A stretch of 64,000 bases of DNA from Dioscorea cayenensis subsp. rotundata. Taxonomy: Eukaryota > Streptophyta > Magnoliopsida > Dioscoreales > Dioscoreaceae. Numbering within the stretch: the first letter of the stretch is position 1; each line of letters opens with the position of its first letter. The translations under genes and the position numbers were made by a program. The notes beneath the pieces were generated by a model. The model was not told where the DNA came from. It did not search any database and saw only the letters and a program-made list of their open reading frames with translations. Below are positions 9,800-22,765 of this stretch, one piece after another. The stretch spans positions 744,001 to 808,000 of the forward strand of contig NC_052472.1 in assembly GCF_009730915.1 (NCBI RefSeq). Direction: 5' to 3'.

Positions 9800-12448
9800 G
9801 AGAAAGCACCAGAGAGTGACTAGCGCCATCTCATCTAATATGAGCTTGTTTTCAAGGAAATTGTTTAATTAAATCATTTTTACAATATCTTAACTATAAT
9901 TAAATTATATGGACTCGCTTTTTTGTCCTGCCTGTGGCCACTTTATGAATGAGAGCATATTTCATCACGCTTAGTGAATTTTTTTTTTTTTGTGGAAAAC
10001 AAATCAAATTAACAAGAATTTTTTTTTATATAAAGATTTAAACATTAAATCTTGAGGATTTATATTTAATACACTAAGTATCATACGTTTGTGATTAATT
10101 CCCACCTCCACAGAAGAACGTAAAAAAATAAATACAAAATCTGAAGAAGGGATGAGGAATAAACTATTTACTTTCATGATATATTTAGAAAAAGAACACA
10201 ATCAAATTACTCTGTTAGACAACAGAGAGAATTCCTGATTACTAAACATCAATTATTTTTTTTTTTTTTGACAAAGATAACAAATGATTTGCATAAACAC
10301 AGGAGTAGATCATTCTGCTGTGCTTTATGTTTTCCTTGTTGCTTGTACAAGTGCGCAACAAAGTATAGTGCGAGTTTTAGAGTTCAGCATGCCTCCTTAT
10401 CAAAATTATTCCCGTCAATCTTGTGCAGCAATCTCACCATAGTAATTAAGGCTGCACACTGCTTCTGCAACAAAGATATACAACACTTGAAATGAAGAAA
10501 GGATATAACAACAACTAATACTAATAGTTTTGAATTAGTTACCCATTTACACTAATCACTATATCTAGTGTTGGTCAGCTGATTAGTTAGGACTAACAAA
10601 AGAAAATTTGAAGAGATGTTGATGTAGCTCAAAAGTGCTTGAAAAATAATCATCTTTCTTTCCCATCATAAGAACACCATGATTGATACATGGCCTGAGA
10701 GAGAGAGAGTATTAGTTTTTCATCATTGCCACATCACATCCCCACCAGCACACAACTTTTCCAATGCTCTCTCTCCCAGACAAACCAATGAACAAAGGTT
10801 AAATTTTAAGGAATTCAGGAGAAAACCAAAAAACAATAAAAAGTAAAGGATTAGAACGCATCAAAAGCATAAAAAAGAGAAGGAAATTTCATGGTCCACA
10901 ACATGATCTAAAAATCCATTTGTTGGTTTTTTCCCCTAAAGTCCTTGTGGAAAAAAAAAAATGAGCTAAAAAGACGAGCATAGGACCTGCACATCTGCTT
11001 CTTTACTGAAAGCAGAGAAAGTGAACAATCATGACTATACTACACCACTTGCCCATCCAAAAAATCCAAACATACATCAGCGTAACAAAAAAATAAGTAT
11101 AAGTAAATAATAAGGAAAAACATTTGTTTTTATTTTTTGATTTTAAAGCAGATGTTAATGGCATTCAGAATGAGTAGGAGGATTAGATTCATTCATAGAG
11201 GAAATATCAGAACCGTAGTAATAGTAATGCTCATCATCACCATGCCACAAAAACCTAAAAGAAAAAAACAAGGAAGGTTGCAATCACAACAAGAGATGAA
11301 TGAAGAGATGAAAAAACAAAGAAAACACAAAGACTAAAAGAAGGATTTTTCTCAAACAAATGCCTCATTTTTGTCGTCATTATTGAATGGAACGGAAAGC
11401 AAATCGGACTCGTCATCTTCATCTGCTCATCACCGAGAAATCCCAACACAATAATATAAATAAATAAAAGAAATACTACAACACTTAAAAAGAGAGAGAG
11501 ATAGAAAGAAGACGCACGCAAGGTAATGAAGGTATTTTATGAAAATTTCTTGTCAAAGAGAGAAATAATATAAGACCAAGAACGAACATGCTAAACAAAT
11601 AGACTCATCAATAGAGATGGCAAGCGGCGCCTTCCCAGAGTAAATTATAGGCAGAGATGAAGGAGTGCACGCTTGTGTTTAGGGTTCTCGATGCACCTCA
11701 TGTGTATTTACGAAATTACCCTTTTAGTCGCACGAGCCACAACTTGCACGTGTGATAGCTCATCGATTTCCTAAAAGTTTCGCTTTGGGATTTTACCAAT
11801 TACAGTTATTCATGATGACTGACTCCTTGTTTTCTTTCTTTTTTTTCCCGGTTTTTGGATCATTGATGTTTGCAAAATCATGCAAATGTTCAGTTAATAT
11901 TTAATTTCCAGTGTCTGTATAGCACAAGACCCATTAGTTTTTATTAAGGAGAATTGTTCATTCCAGAGTATGTGCTATTATAAGATTTGTATAACATATA
12001 TTACAAAGTGTCCCGTGCGCATTTCATTCAGATTAATTTAATAAAATGAAGGTTTCTTTCCAATATCTGAAGGCTCAGGAACATTGAAGAAGACAAAAGG
12101 ATTTCACTTGTCGAATAAAAAAAAAAATTTTAATAATTTGAACCTAGACATGCTGAATTGCTGATATGCATTCAATTGGCAACCTGCCACAAAATGTAAC
12201 GGCCTTGAATAAAATAAACAAGAAAACGTCCACAATATTTGATGATGTAGTAGATCATGACTTAATTTGACGGTCTTTAATAAGTATGATCTTAAAAGCA
12301 AGACAACAACAGGCCTATATAAGTTTCCATTGGGTATATATATTATAAAATTCAAATCATGATGAACTGCAACACAGTAAGATTTTGTGAAAAAGTAATA
12401 AAGGAAAGGAAAATTTTTGTACCTGAAAAAACAGTAAGCATGAAGAAC
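9800..12448. other. Intergenic, no protein gene recognised
   Basis: Two to three kilobases without a domain-bearing frame. It holds a possible GA/CT-armed foldback at 10685-10790 and a single telo-box-like motif near 11680 on the - strand that might mark an unseen transcript start. The part just below 12448 should be the COR413 3' UTR. Confidence 0.5.
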
Positions 12449-14417
12449 CTAGAGGTAATCCGTCAACATGCACCAGACTGGGTAAACCAAGAGAAGTATG
12501 ATACCAATGGTGTTTGATATGCCATGCCTTGTTGTAAGGGAGTTCCTGAAGCAGCCTGATGCTTTGATGTGCTCTTGGAGCAAGTAGCAGCCAATTACCA
12601 AACAAATAAATACACCGACAACATCATGTCTTAGTGTATCTGCGAAGAATCCAGGCGCAACAACAAGAAGAAGAATCAATGACCCGGGCATCTCCAGCCA
12701 GTCTGCACTCATACAAACAAGAGATCATCGTACCTCAAAAGGATAATTGCTGTGCTTATTTAGTACAACCATAAACTGAAAAGTTTTATGAACAATATAA
12801 TTAGTAAAAATCTTAGAAGAAATTAAGTTAACTCATGGATGCTTCAAATGGCTTCGATAGTTCCAGAATATGAATGCCTTTCACTCATTGCAATTGACTT
12901 GTTAGCTCATGCTTACACTTGAAAAAATGAAAATAATTTCAATATAATAAGAAGCCGCATAGAAGAGAAATTATTAGCAGGGATACCGATCTACTTACAC
13001 ACTATATTAACCATGAGGATAGAAAGGGATGATGTGGCCTTAGGAAAAACAGAGACATTCTCTAATTCTAGTCACCACACCCTTTTCATGTGCTAGTATG
13101 AATGTTGCATGAATTCAGTCTGTTGGATAACTAAGCATTATCTGGGAAGACTTTAGCATGCTAAACAACTACAAACAATTTCAGCAAATTTCCATCTGTC
13201 GAATAACTAACCAAAATTTGGGCAGACTCCAGTGTGTGAAAGAAACTAATCATAATTTAGCCTGATTTCAATATGTTGAATAAGTAAACACAATCTAGGG
13301 AAAAACATAGTTCTGGTGGATGTGATCATTGTTTTTAATTAACACATGATTTGGGCACACTTGATTGTGTTGAATAACTAAAATTTATGAAAAGCTAGTT
13401 GAATGACAACATAAAAGGGGACGTGCTGTTTCCACTTGTAAAACAAAAGTAGTAAATGAAAAGAAAATGCAAACTAGTGGAGGAAAAGGTTTCCAGTAGA
13501 ATCCTGAACAAGGTTGATGCCTGTTGATTCAAACCTGGAAAATGGCGAGGAAAGAAAAGTCGAAGGACAACAGCAATGAGGGCGATCCATTTCCCAATAT
13601 CCCCTCTGCAGAATATGAATGAAATTATTCAATCTATTGATCAAGAAAGCTCAATGAAGAAGTTGGCATTACTAACTAGACTGTTATCACATCACCTTAA
13701 TACATAAAACAGTTCTGATGGGAGGCTCAAGAATATGTATGGAACTAAAAGAGAAGTCGTCATTTTAGTCCTCCAGTGAGTCTTGTCCAAGATTAACAAA
13801 TATCTGCAATAACAATGCTTAAACAAAGTTAGGGTGAAAGTGAAATTTGTGTTAAAATGGCAACCAACCAGAGATGCTGGGCATTGCAAAGTACAGTGAT
13901 TGAAAATATTCAGTGATTCAAAATCTTTCTTTTCACATTGAGAGAAGTTGGTTGGGTCATGGCATGCTAAAATTATATATATATATATATATAATGAACA
14001 GCTTTCAATTGGACCAGGTGATTAGAGTAGAAATTAGGAAAGTCACATGCATTTTACAATGACACGTTGCTCTCTTGATGTCCTGATTCACTGGGAAGGT
14101 ATTCCAAAGTGAAGTATTAGTAGAGTTTCACAATCAAGCGATCAACTACAACAATCATGGATAAAAGAAACCTTATTAATTGAAAGTAGACGAGCAATTC
14201 AACTTGAAACGATGAATAATTTTAACTAAATACATCAGCAAACTCTATATTCATGTCTAGAAGGAGGAAATACGAGCATATTGAAAACAAGACTGCGAGA
14301 AAGATCAGGGACTCACATGGCGGCAAGAGAGGCGAGGATTCTGAGGTCGCTGCCAAGCATGAGGGTGTGATAGGCAACACCCTTGATCTGGTCCGTCTTC
14401 ATCGCCAGGAACCCCAT
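12449..14417 (-). CDS. COR413PM: COR413 plasma-membrane type cold-acclimation protein
   Basis: Four exons: 14317-14417, 13696-13803, 13535-13605 and 12449-12702. All introns are GT..AG and joining them keeps frame, giving 177 residues. It starts MGFLAMKTDQ, matching the LAMKTD opening of COR413-PM proteins. Exon 2 gives IYLLILDKTHWRTKMTTSLL and the PYIFLSLPS helix, exon 3 the GDIGKWIALIAVVLRLFFPRHFP block, and exon 4 DWLEMPGSLILLLVVAP and the GCYLLQEHIKASG loop. The family are polytopic membrane proteins induced by cold or ABA, of unknown biochemical activity. This protein is about 20 residues shorter than typical members: the spacer between LAMKTD and the first membrane helix is reduced. Confidence 0.92.
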
Positions 14418-14970
14418 CGATCAGCTCTGCTATGCAATCCGATCAAAGAGAGAGAAGAAGAAGAAGAAGAGGTTGATAGCTTGTGTTCGTGATTGTGAAG
14501 AGAATGAAATAAAAAAAAAAAACGAAAGGGTAAAGGCGTTGATGAGATGGCCTGGGTCTTTCGGCCATTGTTTAATTTCATCCTCCAGAACAGACACAGT
14601 GGTTTCGTATCACATATATTGATAAAACACAAAAATAATTGCAAAATGATTAAAAATTCCAAGGATAAACATAACAAAACCACTTTTGTAGTATTGAATA
14701 CTATATAATATGACGTTTTCCTTGATGTTTCATTTGCACTGTTAAGCACGAATGCGTGCTACATGTTTCGTCAATATTCATGCTGTATTTTGCTATTATT
14801 ATCAAATGAATAATTAACGTGCCAAGTTAATTCATGTCCTCCATTAATTGGGCGCATTATTAGGACTCGGTTAAAAGGCACGGCGAGGCGAATTTAATTA
14901 CTGTAACTACATGACTGAATAAATTAAAAATAATAGTTATTCAAGCGAGCTAATTAATTAATTAATTGAG

Positions 14971-15004
<34 letters not shown>

Positions 15005-15053
15005 ATTGAAAATTGTATATATTATGAACAAGAGAAAGAGAAATGGTCATGAC
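14418..15053. other. Intergenic between COR413 and WAKL14
   Basis: It contains the COR413 leader and promoter (a GAA-rich microsatellite around 14454-14470) and the downstream region of the kinase gene, with an (AT)n tract at 14983-15004. No further gene seen. Confidence 0.6.
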
Positions 15054-16339
15054 TCATGAATGACGGACGTTGGCTAAAAGGCTGTTGGCCGAAGGAGAAC
15101 TCTGATCACTAAACCATCGATCGTGCACGGAGACAGGAGAGTCCACCACCTGGACCTCTTGTTGAACCGTGGCATCAATCACACTAATGGACATGTTACT
15201 ACTAGCACTGGCACACTTTTTTGGTGTGACAGAGGAAATATTAATTATAGAAGAGGAGGCGGAGCAGAGTGAAGAGGAGGAGGACAGGAAGATGTTGCGT
15301 TCATCGGTCGCAGCCCATCCGCTGAGTTTGATCTGGTCGAGCTCCTCAGCCACCTCCATCATGGAGGGTCTCATGTCCCTGTGGAATGCCAAGCATCTGA
15401 AAGCCAGTTCTGCCACCTTGTGTATCGAAGACAAGGTCCAGGCGTCTCTGTGAGGTTCCAGGAATGGATCTATAATCTCCTCCACCAGTCCTCTTCCAAT
15501 CTTATCGATTGCCAGTGCCGCCAGGTTCACCTCCCCCGGCACCCGGCTGAAGTCCACCACCTTGAGCCCCGTGATGATCTCCACCAGCACCACACCAAAG
15601 CTATACACATCGCTCTTGTCAGAGAGGTGGAAACTCTGGTGGTACTGAGGATCCAGATAGCCGGGTGTGCCCTGAGGAGCTGTGGAGATGTGTGAGAAGC
15701 CGGTGATACCCACGCGGGAGAGCCCAAAGTCCGCCACTTTAGAGTTGTAGTTGTAGTCCAAGAGGATGTTACTGGATTTGACGTCCCTGTGATATATAGG
15801 CGGGTGCACAGACGAGTGGAGGTAGGCTATGGCTTGTGCCGTCTCAGTGGCGATGGTGAGCCGCACCGTCCACGGGAGCCCGTCCCCTCTCTCACGTTGC
15901 AGTTGCTGTGAAAGAGTGCCGTTAGGCATGAACTCGTAGACCAGTATCTGCTCGCCTCTCTCGATGCAGCAGCCCAGGAGCTGAACGAGGTTAGGGTGGC
16001 TAACGGATGAGAGGAGTTTGATCTCGTTCATGACTTGCTCCATTCCATCGGCCTCCCGGTGTTTGATCCTCTTCACTGCAACGAGGTCGCCGTTGTTCAG
16101 CTTGCCAGCATATACGGTGCCATAAGCACCGTTGCCTAGCCTCCCCGACGCGGCGAAACCCATGGTGGCGCGCTCGATGTCTTTGTAGGAGTAGAGTGGC
16201 ACTGCGCACGATGCCTCGGATAGCAGCCTTCTCATGCTCTTTTTCATTCTACACAAACTCGAACGCCGCCTAATTATGTAGATCACGAACGCCAGCCCAG
16301 CCATAATGCAAGCTCCCAGGATGATCCCTGAATGAATGA

Positions 16340-16383
<44 letters not shown>

Positions 16384-17386
16384 TGAAAGAACATCGGCAT
16401 GTTTTATTATCTGTATTTATTACTATGGTTAACTTATAATATTGCTTAACTTTAGACAATGCATTTGCAATTTATGTTAAAATAATGCAAGTCATAGTAG
16501 AGTATCTTTTAATTCTGACCCGTAATTAAACCGTGATGCAATATTTGGTCAAACTAGATAGTCAAATCTCCTTTCATTATTTATATAGTGCCTTACTTGG
16601 CAAGGAATGAGAAGGAAGACTTTGGTCATGCGGTTCTTTTACTCATTAGAAACCTAATGTATGAAATTGTAGAGGAAGTACCTCCAATGAGAACACCAAC
16701 TCTGGTGGTTCCACCGCATTTGCCTGACATGTAGTGCGAAGGGTTGCAGCTCGGCCTGGTTTCTGTAACAGGGCAATATATATAGACAGATTAATTACCA
16801 GTGAGAACTTGCCAATAGACAGACAGACAGACAGACAGACAGTCAGATATAAATTATAAAGAGAAAATTCATTATATTCGATTCAGGGCCAACAACCGCA
16901 ATGAGTATGCGCCACCACAAATGCTTCGTGCCCACAGTAATGGCAATGTCGACTAATTAACACCGTTGACCCAAAAATAAAAATAAAAATTCATGGGCTC
17001 GTTGGTCTCCGCCTAAATTAATTCTTTAGTGATCTAATATTTGTACGCTCACATCTCACATCCATCTACAGATATTAAATGCGTGGTAGCGGCTGGTCAG
17101 CAGTAGTTGGGGAGATAAGAAAAATCACAGGCATGACAACAACACCAAACAACGCTCTCCAGACCAACGATCCTCTTCCCGATCGATCAATCAATCAGAC
17201 ACTCAATGCAATTGCAGGCTATGATCATTCATCAGGCCAGCATTCATTCCACTGGCTGGTTCAGGGGAGGCTTTTCTAATTTTTCTCAAAGAATTAATTT
17301 CAATTCAAATATTGTTCCTCAACCTCAACCCAAACGGATAGAGATAAAGAGAAAAAAATAAATTTAGAAGAAGAAGAAAAATATAC

Positions 17387-17422
<36 letters not shown>

Positions 17423-18329
17423 AATGACAAAATTAGTAGACTAATCTTTAATAAAAGAAGAAAAGAAGAGGGAGACCTTTCCGGCAGGCATCGCCTTGGA
17501 TGAAGCCATCTCCTTGGAACCCTTCCTTGCACCTGCACCTGATAGCGTTTCCCCGGGTGACCGGAGACTGAAGGCGCGTGCAATCAGCGTTAGGATCGCA
17601 GTGGTGGCAGTCACCGTCGAGCCACCAGCCCAGCTCGACATGGCGGAAGACAAGGGAAGTAAAGCGGTCATCCGTGGTGTCGTATTCGCCGGAGGTGAAG
17701 AGAGATTGACATCCTGTGTGTTTCAAGATATTGTCTGGAGAAAGAAAGCCCTTGGCAGTGTCGTTGCTGGGGAAGCAGCTGATGTTATCATTACCGGAAC
17801 TGGGAGAACTGGGAGCGCAGCTGTTGAGGTTCAAGCTATGAGAGAGGAGCGCCGTGGAGATGGAACAGCCTGACGAGCCGGAGACGTTGCAGTTGCGAAG
17901 GAACAGCATGTTGTTCCAGGTCATTGCGTAGTTGCTCCCGAAGAAGCTTGTGGCAGTGCGAATGGAACGGTTGCAGGACGGTGGCACGTCCACCTGGAAG
18001 CTCTCCCAAGTGATGTTGCTCACCACGAAATCTCCAAGCATGATCTCAGTACTCTCCGTGTTGTTATTGTTGTTGTTGTTGTTGTTGTTGCTGTTGTTGT
18101 TGCATTTTAATGGGATCTTGCATTCCTTGAAGAAACCAAAGGGATAAGGCACGGTATTGGACCCGCATGTCCTTTTTGTCTGGTCGCAACTCTCCACAAC
18201 AGAAGAAGAAGATGAAGATTGGTTACTGCTGTTTGAAGAGATGAACAAAGGAAAGTAACTCACAAACAGCAGCAGCAGCAGCATCAACACCACCAACCGG
18301 AGAGGGACTAGTCCTCTCCCTGTACCCAT
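15054..18329 (-). CDS. WAKL14: Wall-associated receptor kinase-like 14 (WAKL14) type protein
   Basis: Three exons, 17477-18329, 16682-16762 and 15054-16327, join in frame (GT..AG) to 735 residues. Residues 1-30 form a signal peptide. A Cys-containing galacturonan-binding-like ectodomain follows (CGSNTVPYPFGF) with an Asn run encoded by a GTT/AAC microsatellite, then a Cys-rich EGF-like stretch near residues 245-285. The membrane helix lies at about 303-330, split between exons 2 and 3. The kinase domain has the GNGAYGTV loop, VAVK lysine (about K397), HRDVKSSN with catalytic Asp about 493, DFG about 511 and GTPGYLDP, so it should be active. WAKLs are thought to sense cell-wall pectin. Very strong resemblance to WAKL14 across the kinase (for example APQGTPGYLDPQYHQ). 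Confidence 0.93.
16341..16379. repeat. (TTA)n microsatellite next to a splice acceptor
   Basis: Thirteen trinucleotides in intron 2 of the WAKL14 gene, ending 11 bp from the acceptor dinucleotide at 16328-16329. On the sense strand it reads AAT repeats immediately before TTCATTCATTCAG. Confidence 0.9.
17390..17418. repeat. (AT)n microsatellite in WAKL14 intron 1
   Basis: About 14 AT dinucleotides, 60-90 bp downstream of the exon 1 donor in transcript orientation. Confidence 0.9.
18058..18102. repeat. Coding GTT/AAC microsatellite
   Basis: Encodes a near-uninterrupted Asn run in the WAKL14 ectodomain, broken by one Ser. It follows directly after the KCN motif, in a luminal/apoplastic part of the protein. 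Confidence 0.9.
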
Positions 18330-19164
18330 GTCTATGAATCTATGATCTCTTGTCTTGTGTACGCGTGTTTCTTCTTCTTCTTCTTCTTCTTTCTCAATTC
18401 AGACCATCTGATTAATCTGGGTGTATGATTGAACAAGGAATTGCTTGTTCTTCTCTGTCTCTGGCGTCTGCACAAAGAAAATTGGTAAAAGAGGAAATAA
18501 ATTAAAAAGACTACTACTACTACTGCTGCTGTATTATTGTATATAGAAATTATAGCAAGAGTTTAATTAAAAAAATTAAAGAATGACGGTGACCTTGTCC
18601 ATATATGTGGATTGTGCAATGGGGTGGAACCGTGGAAAGGAAAACTGGAAAGAAATTATATTGATTATAGAACGGGCAGGAGTCTGAGTCAGGGGAAGCG
18701 GCTGCAGATTTTTGCCATTAATTAGTGAACCCCAGACCTTGACTTTTATTGTAGGATGGGCTGACTGACTAGTCGTCACAAATTTTTTGTTTTTAGGAGT
18801 AATTCACACTATTATATAAATATTTATATTTGTATAACCACACCTCAATTACTGGATCTAATTACTATGATATTAATTATCAACCTGTTGGCTGTTGACA
18901 AATAGCTGGGGTTAAGGTTTCAGACTGTAGAAGGGTTAAGGTTTCAGACTTTAGTAACATGGACAGATTGATATATTGTTTAGTTACTAATAATCAAATT
19001 TTATATATTATTTGTGGTCCGAGTTATTCCACCCGTGACATGGATCATGGATGGGACGCGTTGCTGTGTATACGCCCACATATATTTATTTATACACAAT
19101 CTAAATAAATCAGTTCCAAGTGCATCTATCATTATTCTTTCATTTATCGGTCGAGTTACAGACA

Positions 19165-19210
<46 letters not shown>

Positions 19211-19455
19211 TGAATTTACCATAAATATAATAAACAGTATAAAGTGACATAGCTTTTCCTAAACTTAATTAATATTTTAAGCACCCAATAACTTTGATTT
19301 AGTGATAATAGTCTCACTGTGAAAGATATCTTAGGCAAAAATATATTGTGTTAAAGTTTATGACCCAAATTCTATTTATAATTAAATTTAAAATATTCTA
19401 TGATTATAATTTTAAATCATAACTTGAGTTTGTATAAATTAGTTTGAATCTTAAT
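18330..19455. other. WAKL14 upstream region and spacer
   Basis: Just upstream of the WAKL14 start there is a CTT microsatellite (about 18369-18392). Farther out a (TTA)n microsatellite occupies 19165-19207. No coding sequence is recognised. Confidence 0.6.
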
Positions 19456-19467
19456 AAAATTTGATAG

Positions 19468-19996
19468 TAGCACCATAGGGGTGCCAATTCGATAGTGCAT
19501 GCAAGGAACGCTGAGGAAGCTGATCTGCAAGTGATCATCATTGCACTTCAGGTTTCTGTGGATGCTGGTTTATCTCTCACGCACTACTTCATCACGGGTC
19601 CAGGTTCCAGCAGGATTATTTCGCAGAGCTCTACACCTGACTGCAGGCTTCGGACTTGGATTAATAGCATCAACTCCATCCTTCAGGGGGCTAACTGGCC
19701 TTCCATACATCTCATTCCCAAGTCTTGGGCTTCACCCGCTTACAATCTTGCATCCTTGGCCTCCAGTTTGCATATGCTATCTTTATTCTTCCAGAGTCGT
19801 GAGTTGCCGCGTTGGGTTATGAAGGTTTTTTGCAGCGAGGGTTATATTTTTTAATCTTTTGTTGTTTTGGTTGAGTCATTGTATTTCTTTTGAGTGTTGT
19901 TTTGTTTTGTTTTGGTTTTGGTTGTAATGTTGAACTCTTTGTAATTTTTCCTCCTTATTAATAAAATCAGCTCTCCGAGCTCTTCTCTTAAAAAAA
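19468..19996 (+). mobile_element. 5'-truncated LINE (non-LTR retrotransposon) 3' end
   Basis: An open frame at 19495-19854 (119 codons) resembles the RNase H-like C-terminus of plant L1 elements: a block with ALQVSVDAGLSLTHYFIT, then SIHLIPKSWASPA and a terminal ELPRWVMKVFCSEGYIF. The metal-binding Asp after FIT is replaced by Gly. A 3' UTR follows with TTAATAAAATCAG and a terminal A run at about 19990-20000. The insert is bracketed by AAAATTTGATAG (19456-19467) and AAAATTTGAGAG (19997-20008), an 11/12 target-site duplication as expected from target-primed reverse transcription. The 5' truncation makes it inactive. Confidence 0.8.
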
Positions 19997-20008
19997 AAAA
20001 TTTGAGAG

Positions 20009-20314
20009 GTGAACATTAACGTGAGTCTGAGTAGTAATATAGTCATACATGATGTCTTGTATGGGGTGGTAATAGTGTAAACAACAATTTAACATTATGC
20101 TTGGGAATGCCCATTAATGAGCCTATTCGATTTTGAGTATGCAAGTAAATCCACTTGTTTGTTGTCCTCTCCTTTTATACATGTATGCACTAGTATGAGA
20201 AAAGGTTTTTGGTTGTGGGGATGAGCTTGCAGTCCACGTGGTGAGTGTGCATAAATCGAACGATTAATTTTTGCTAATATGCACATCTTGGCACACGGCT
20301 TATTCATTTTATAA

Positions 20315-20356
<42 letters not shown>

Positions 20357-22153
20357 TGGAAACATTCAACTACATCACTACATTTCGATTCTAACCGGAT
20401 TGAGACCTTGTACACATAAAAGAGAGAGCATCAGGTGTACTCTCTTGCTTCCAATGGACGGTTGCAAGCCCCTTCACAAAAGTGACACAAAGATAAGTAT
20501 ATACTCTCTGTAATGGCCCGAGACGATTTTCATTTTCCATTGACTACAAAAATTAATGGTGCTGTTTTGCTGACCAAGTCCCTTCCACTAATTAATCAAT
20601 TGTTTCTTCTTTAATTTCCGCCGGATTATTTGGTCTCAACTCAAATTGCAGCACTTGCTTGATACTGTAGCATATAATAGAGTTTAATTAATATTAATTA
20701 GATCAGTAAAGTTAAAGGGACAAAGACTATTTATAAGTTATAACATGGTTAAGGTCAAACAAAACATAATACTATAATAGAGCTTAATATTATTTATGAA
20801 GAGACAGACACATTTAACATGAGTTGGATACCAAACTCATAAATGGGACCTGCCTGGCTAATCTAGGGACTGTGTTTGGTTGACTTGGTATGACTTTTTT
20901 GGGGCATCATTATGCAAATGCACAGCTTAAATTCCATCATTAAAAAGACACACTAAATTGTGTTTTATTGGTGTGAGTTTTATGTTTATAAATCTTTGTT
21001 TATATAAGTACCTAATTTTGCGATAAGACCAACCCCACTATTAATTGATGGAGAACAGACATTATGGCTTTCTGCTGCACTAGAATTTTGGATATACATT
21101 TTAAATCAATTAAAGTTTTAAAAAGAGAAGTCTCGGATAAAAAAAAATAATAATAATAACTTTTACTGATAAAAAAAATTGAGAAATGTAAAATTTAAAA
21201 CAGAACACTTGCTCTCGTGGATGATTCCAAGTTGATAATGAAATTTTATACGCATTAACGTAATCAATTTTGACCTGATTAGGAATATAAATGTAAAAGC
21301 ATGTGAAGTGGTTGTAACATATATAATATGCGTGCCTGATCAATTAAATTAGCTTTTAATATTATTTTGTGTCCCATGTGAAGCAGTGGTTGCAACCTAT
21401 CAAACATGAGTGATGATGAGTCTCTGGCTCTCATAAGTTTGAGTATAAAAAAAACACATGAACTCAATCTATCCCAACAAACAAAGATGAGTATTTGACA
21501 ATTATAACGTACCTATTAGCTTTCTCTTGGTGTCACATTATCTGATGCTGTTTATCTGTTGTGCTTGATGATTTAATTATGGTTAGTTCGTTGGTCTTGG
21601 TCTCATGGTCCCAACATTCAACTTTTTCCACACGTTGCCGTGTGGAACGATAAGCTCCATCACCCTCGCTCTCAACTTTCAAGTCTTTGTTTTCTATAGT
21701 ATTTCCACTGAAACATCATATATGCAATCACTCTCTACTCTGCCCTGCTACTTGTGCAACTTACATTATCTGCTATTTGATTCATTAAAAAAAAAAGAAA
21801 AGGAAATCTACATGTAGAAAATAATACGACAATAAGTTTATTAAAATTTAATTAAATAAAATCTGCTCAAATTATTAACAATGAATTACAAGAATGGAAG
21901 CTTAAATTTGAGACGTCCTTAGTATTACCATGGGATAGATTTCACCCAATTTTTTACAGAGTGTGCCGGTGTCTCTGTTCTCTTAAATTTATATGTCAAT
22001 GTGAATGTCACTTGGGCATTCATTAAAAAAAGGGAAAACACAAATAAAGATAGACAAGAAGAAGAACCACATCAGAAAATAAATGAGTGACGATGTGATT
22101 AAATTTTATATGAAAAGTTGAGGGTTGATTTTAAGGTTAACAGATTTTTGAAA

Positions 22154-22186
<33 letters not shown>

Positions 22187-22765
22187 CCGGGAAGGAATTG
22201 GTAATGGACTGAATAAACCACAACTGCTTGGTTTATTTATTAAAAAAAAAATCTCATGAAAACAGGTTGGCACATAATTCTCAGGGACTAATTGCAGTCC
22301 ACTAAACAGAAACCTTAACATGGGCCATGACCATGGTTGGAAATGAAAGTTTAAGAAAATGGGCCGTGGGCTGTGTGAAGAAGGAAGGAAGTTCTCACAA
22401 ACATGCATCTCCATATCTGATTTAGTATCCAATGCAAAGGAACAGCTTTATGGGTGAGTCAGCTTATGTCTTTTTATAAAAAAAGAAAGAAGTTTAATAT
22501 GAATTAATGTTATATTACAACAACTTGACTTACAAATCAGAGATCGGGAGGTCCAGAACCCGGCTAAAAATCCATTTCTTCTCAATAATAAATTAAAATT
22601 AAAATTAAAACTAAAAATGAGTCCAAGTCTGTTGGCTCCGCCACGCACAAACCTATGACTATGTCGTCAAAAGACAATCTCTCTCTTTCCTTCATAAACA
22701 AAGAGAAGCATAAAAAAAAAAAAATGTTTAGCCAACTGAGAGGTAGCACACACGTCACCAGGCTC
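20009..22765. other. Intergenic, no gene recognised
   Basis: AT-rich spacer of 2.7 kb with (AT)n tracts at 20320-20352 and 22158-22185. All open frames are short and without domain resemblance. No terminal inverted repeats or long duplications noticed. Confidence 0.55.

Noticed and set aside
11137-11337. Lys-rich 66-codon frame
   Set aside because: A-rich low-complexity translation without family resemblance or promoter context.
11640-11700. Telo-box near a short GATGA-containing segment, considered as a snoRNA locus
   Set aside because: No box D at a sensible distance and no guide-like pairing could be shown.
17496-17873. 125-codon + strand frame opposite WAKL14 exon 1
   Set aside because: Antisense shadow of a well-supported coding exon, with no domain of its own.
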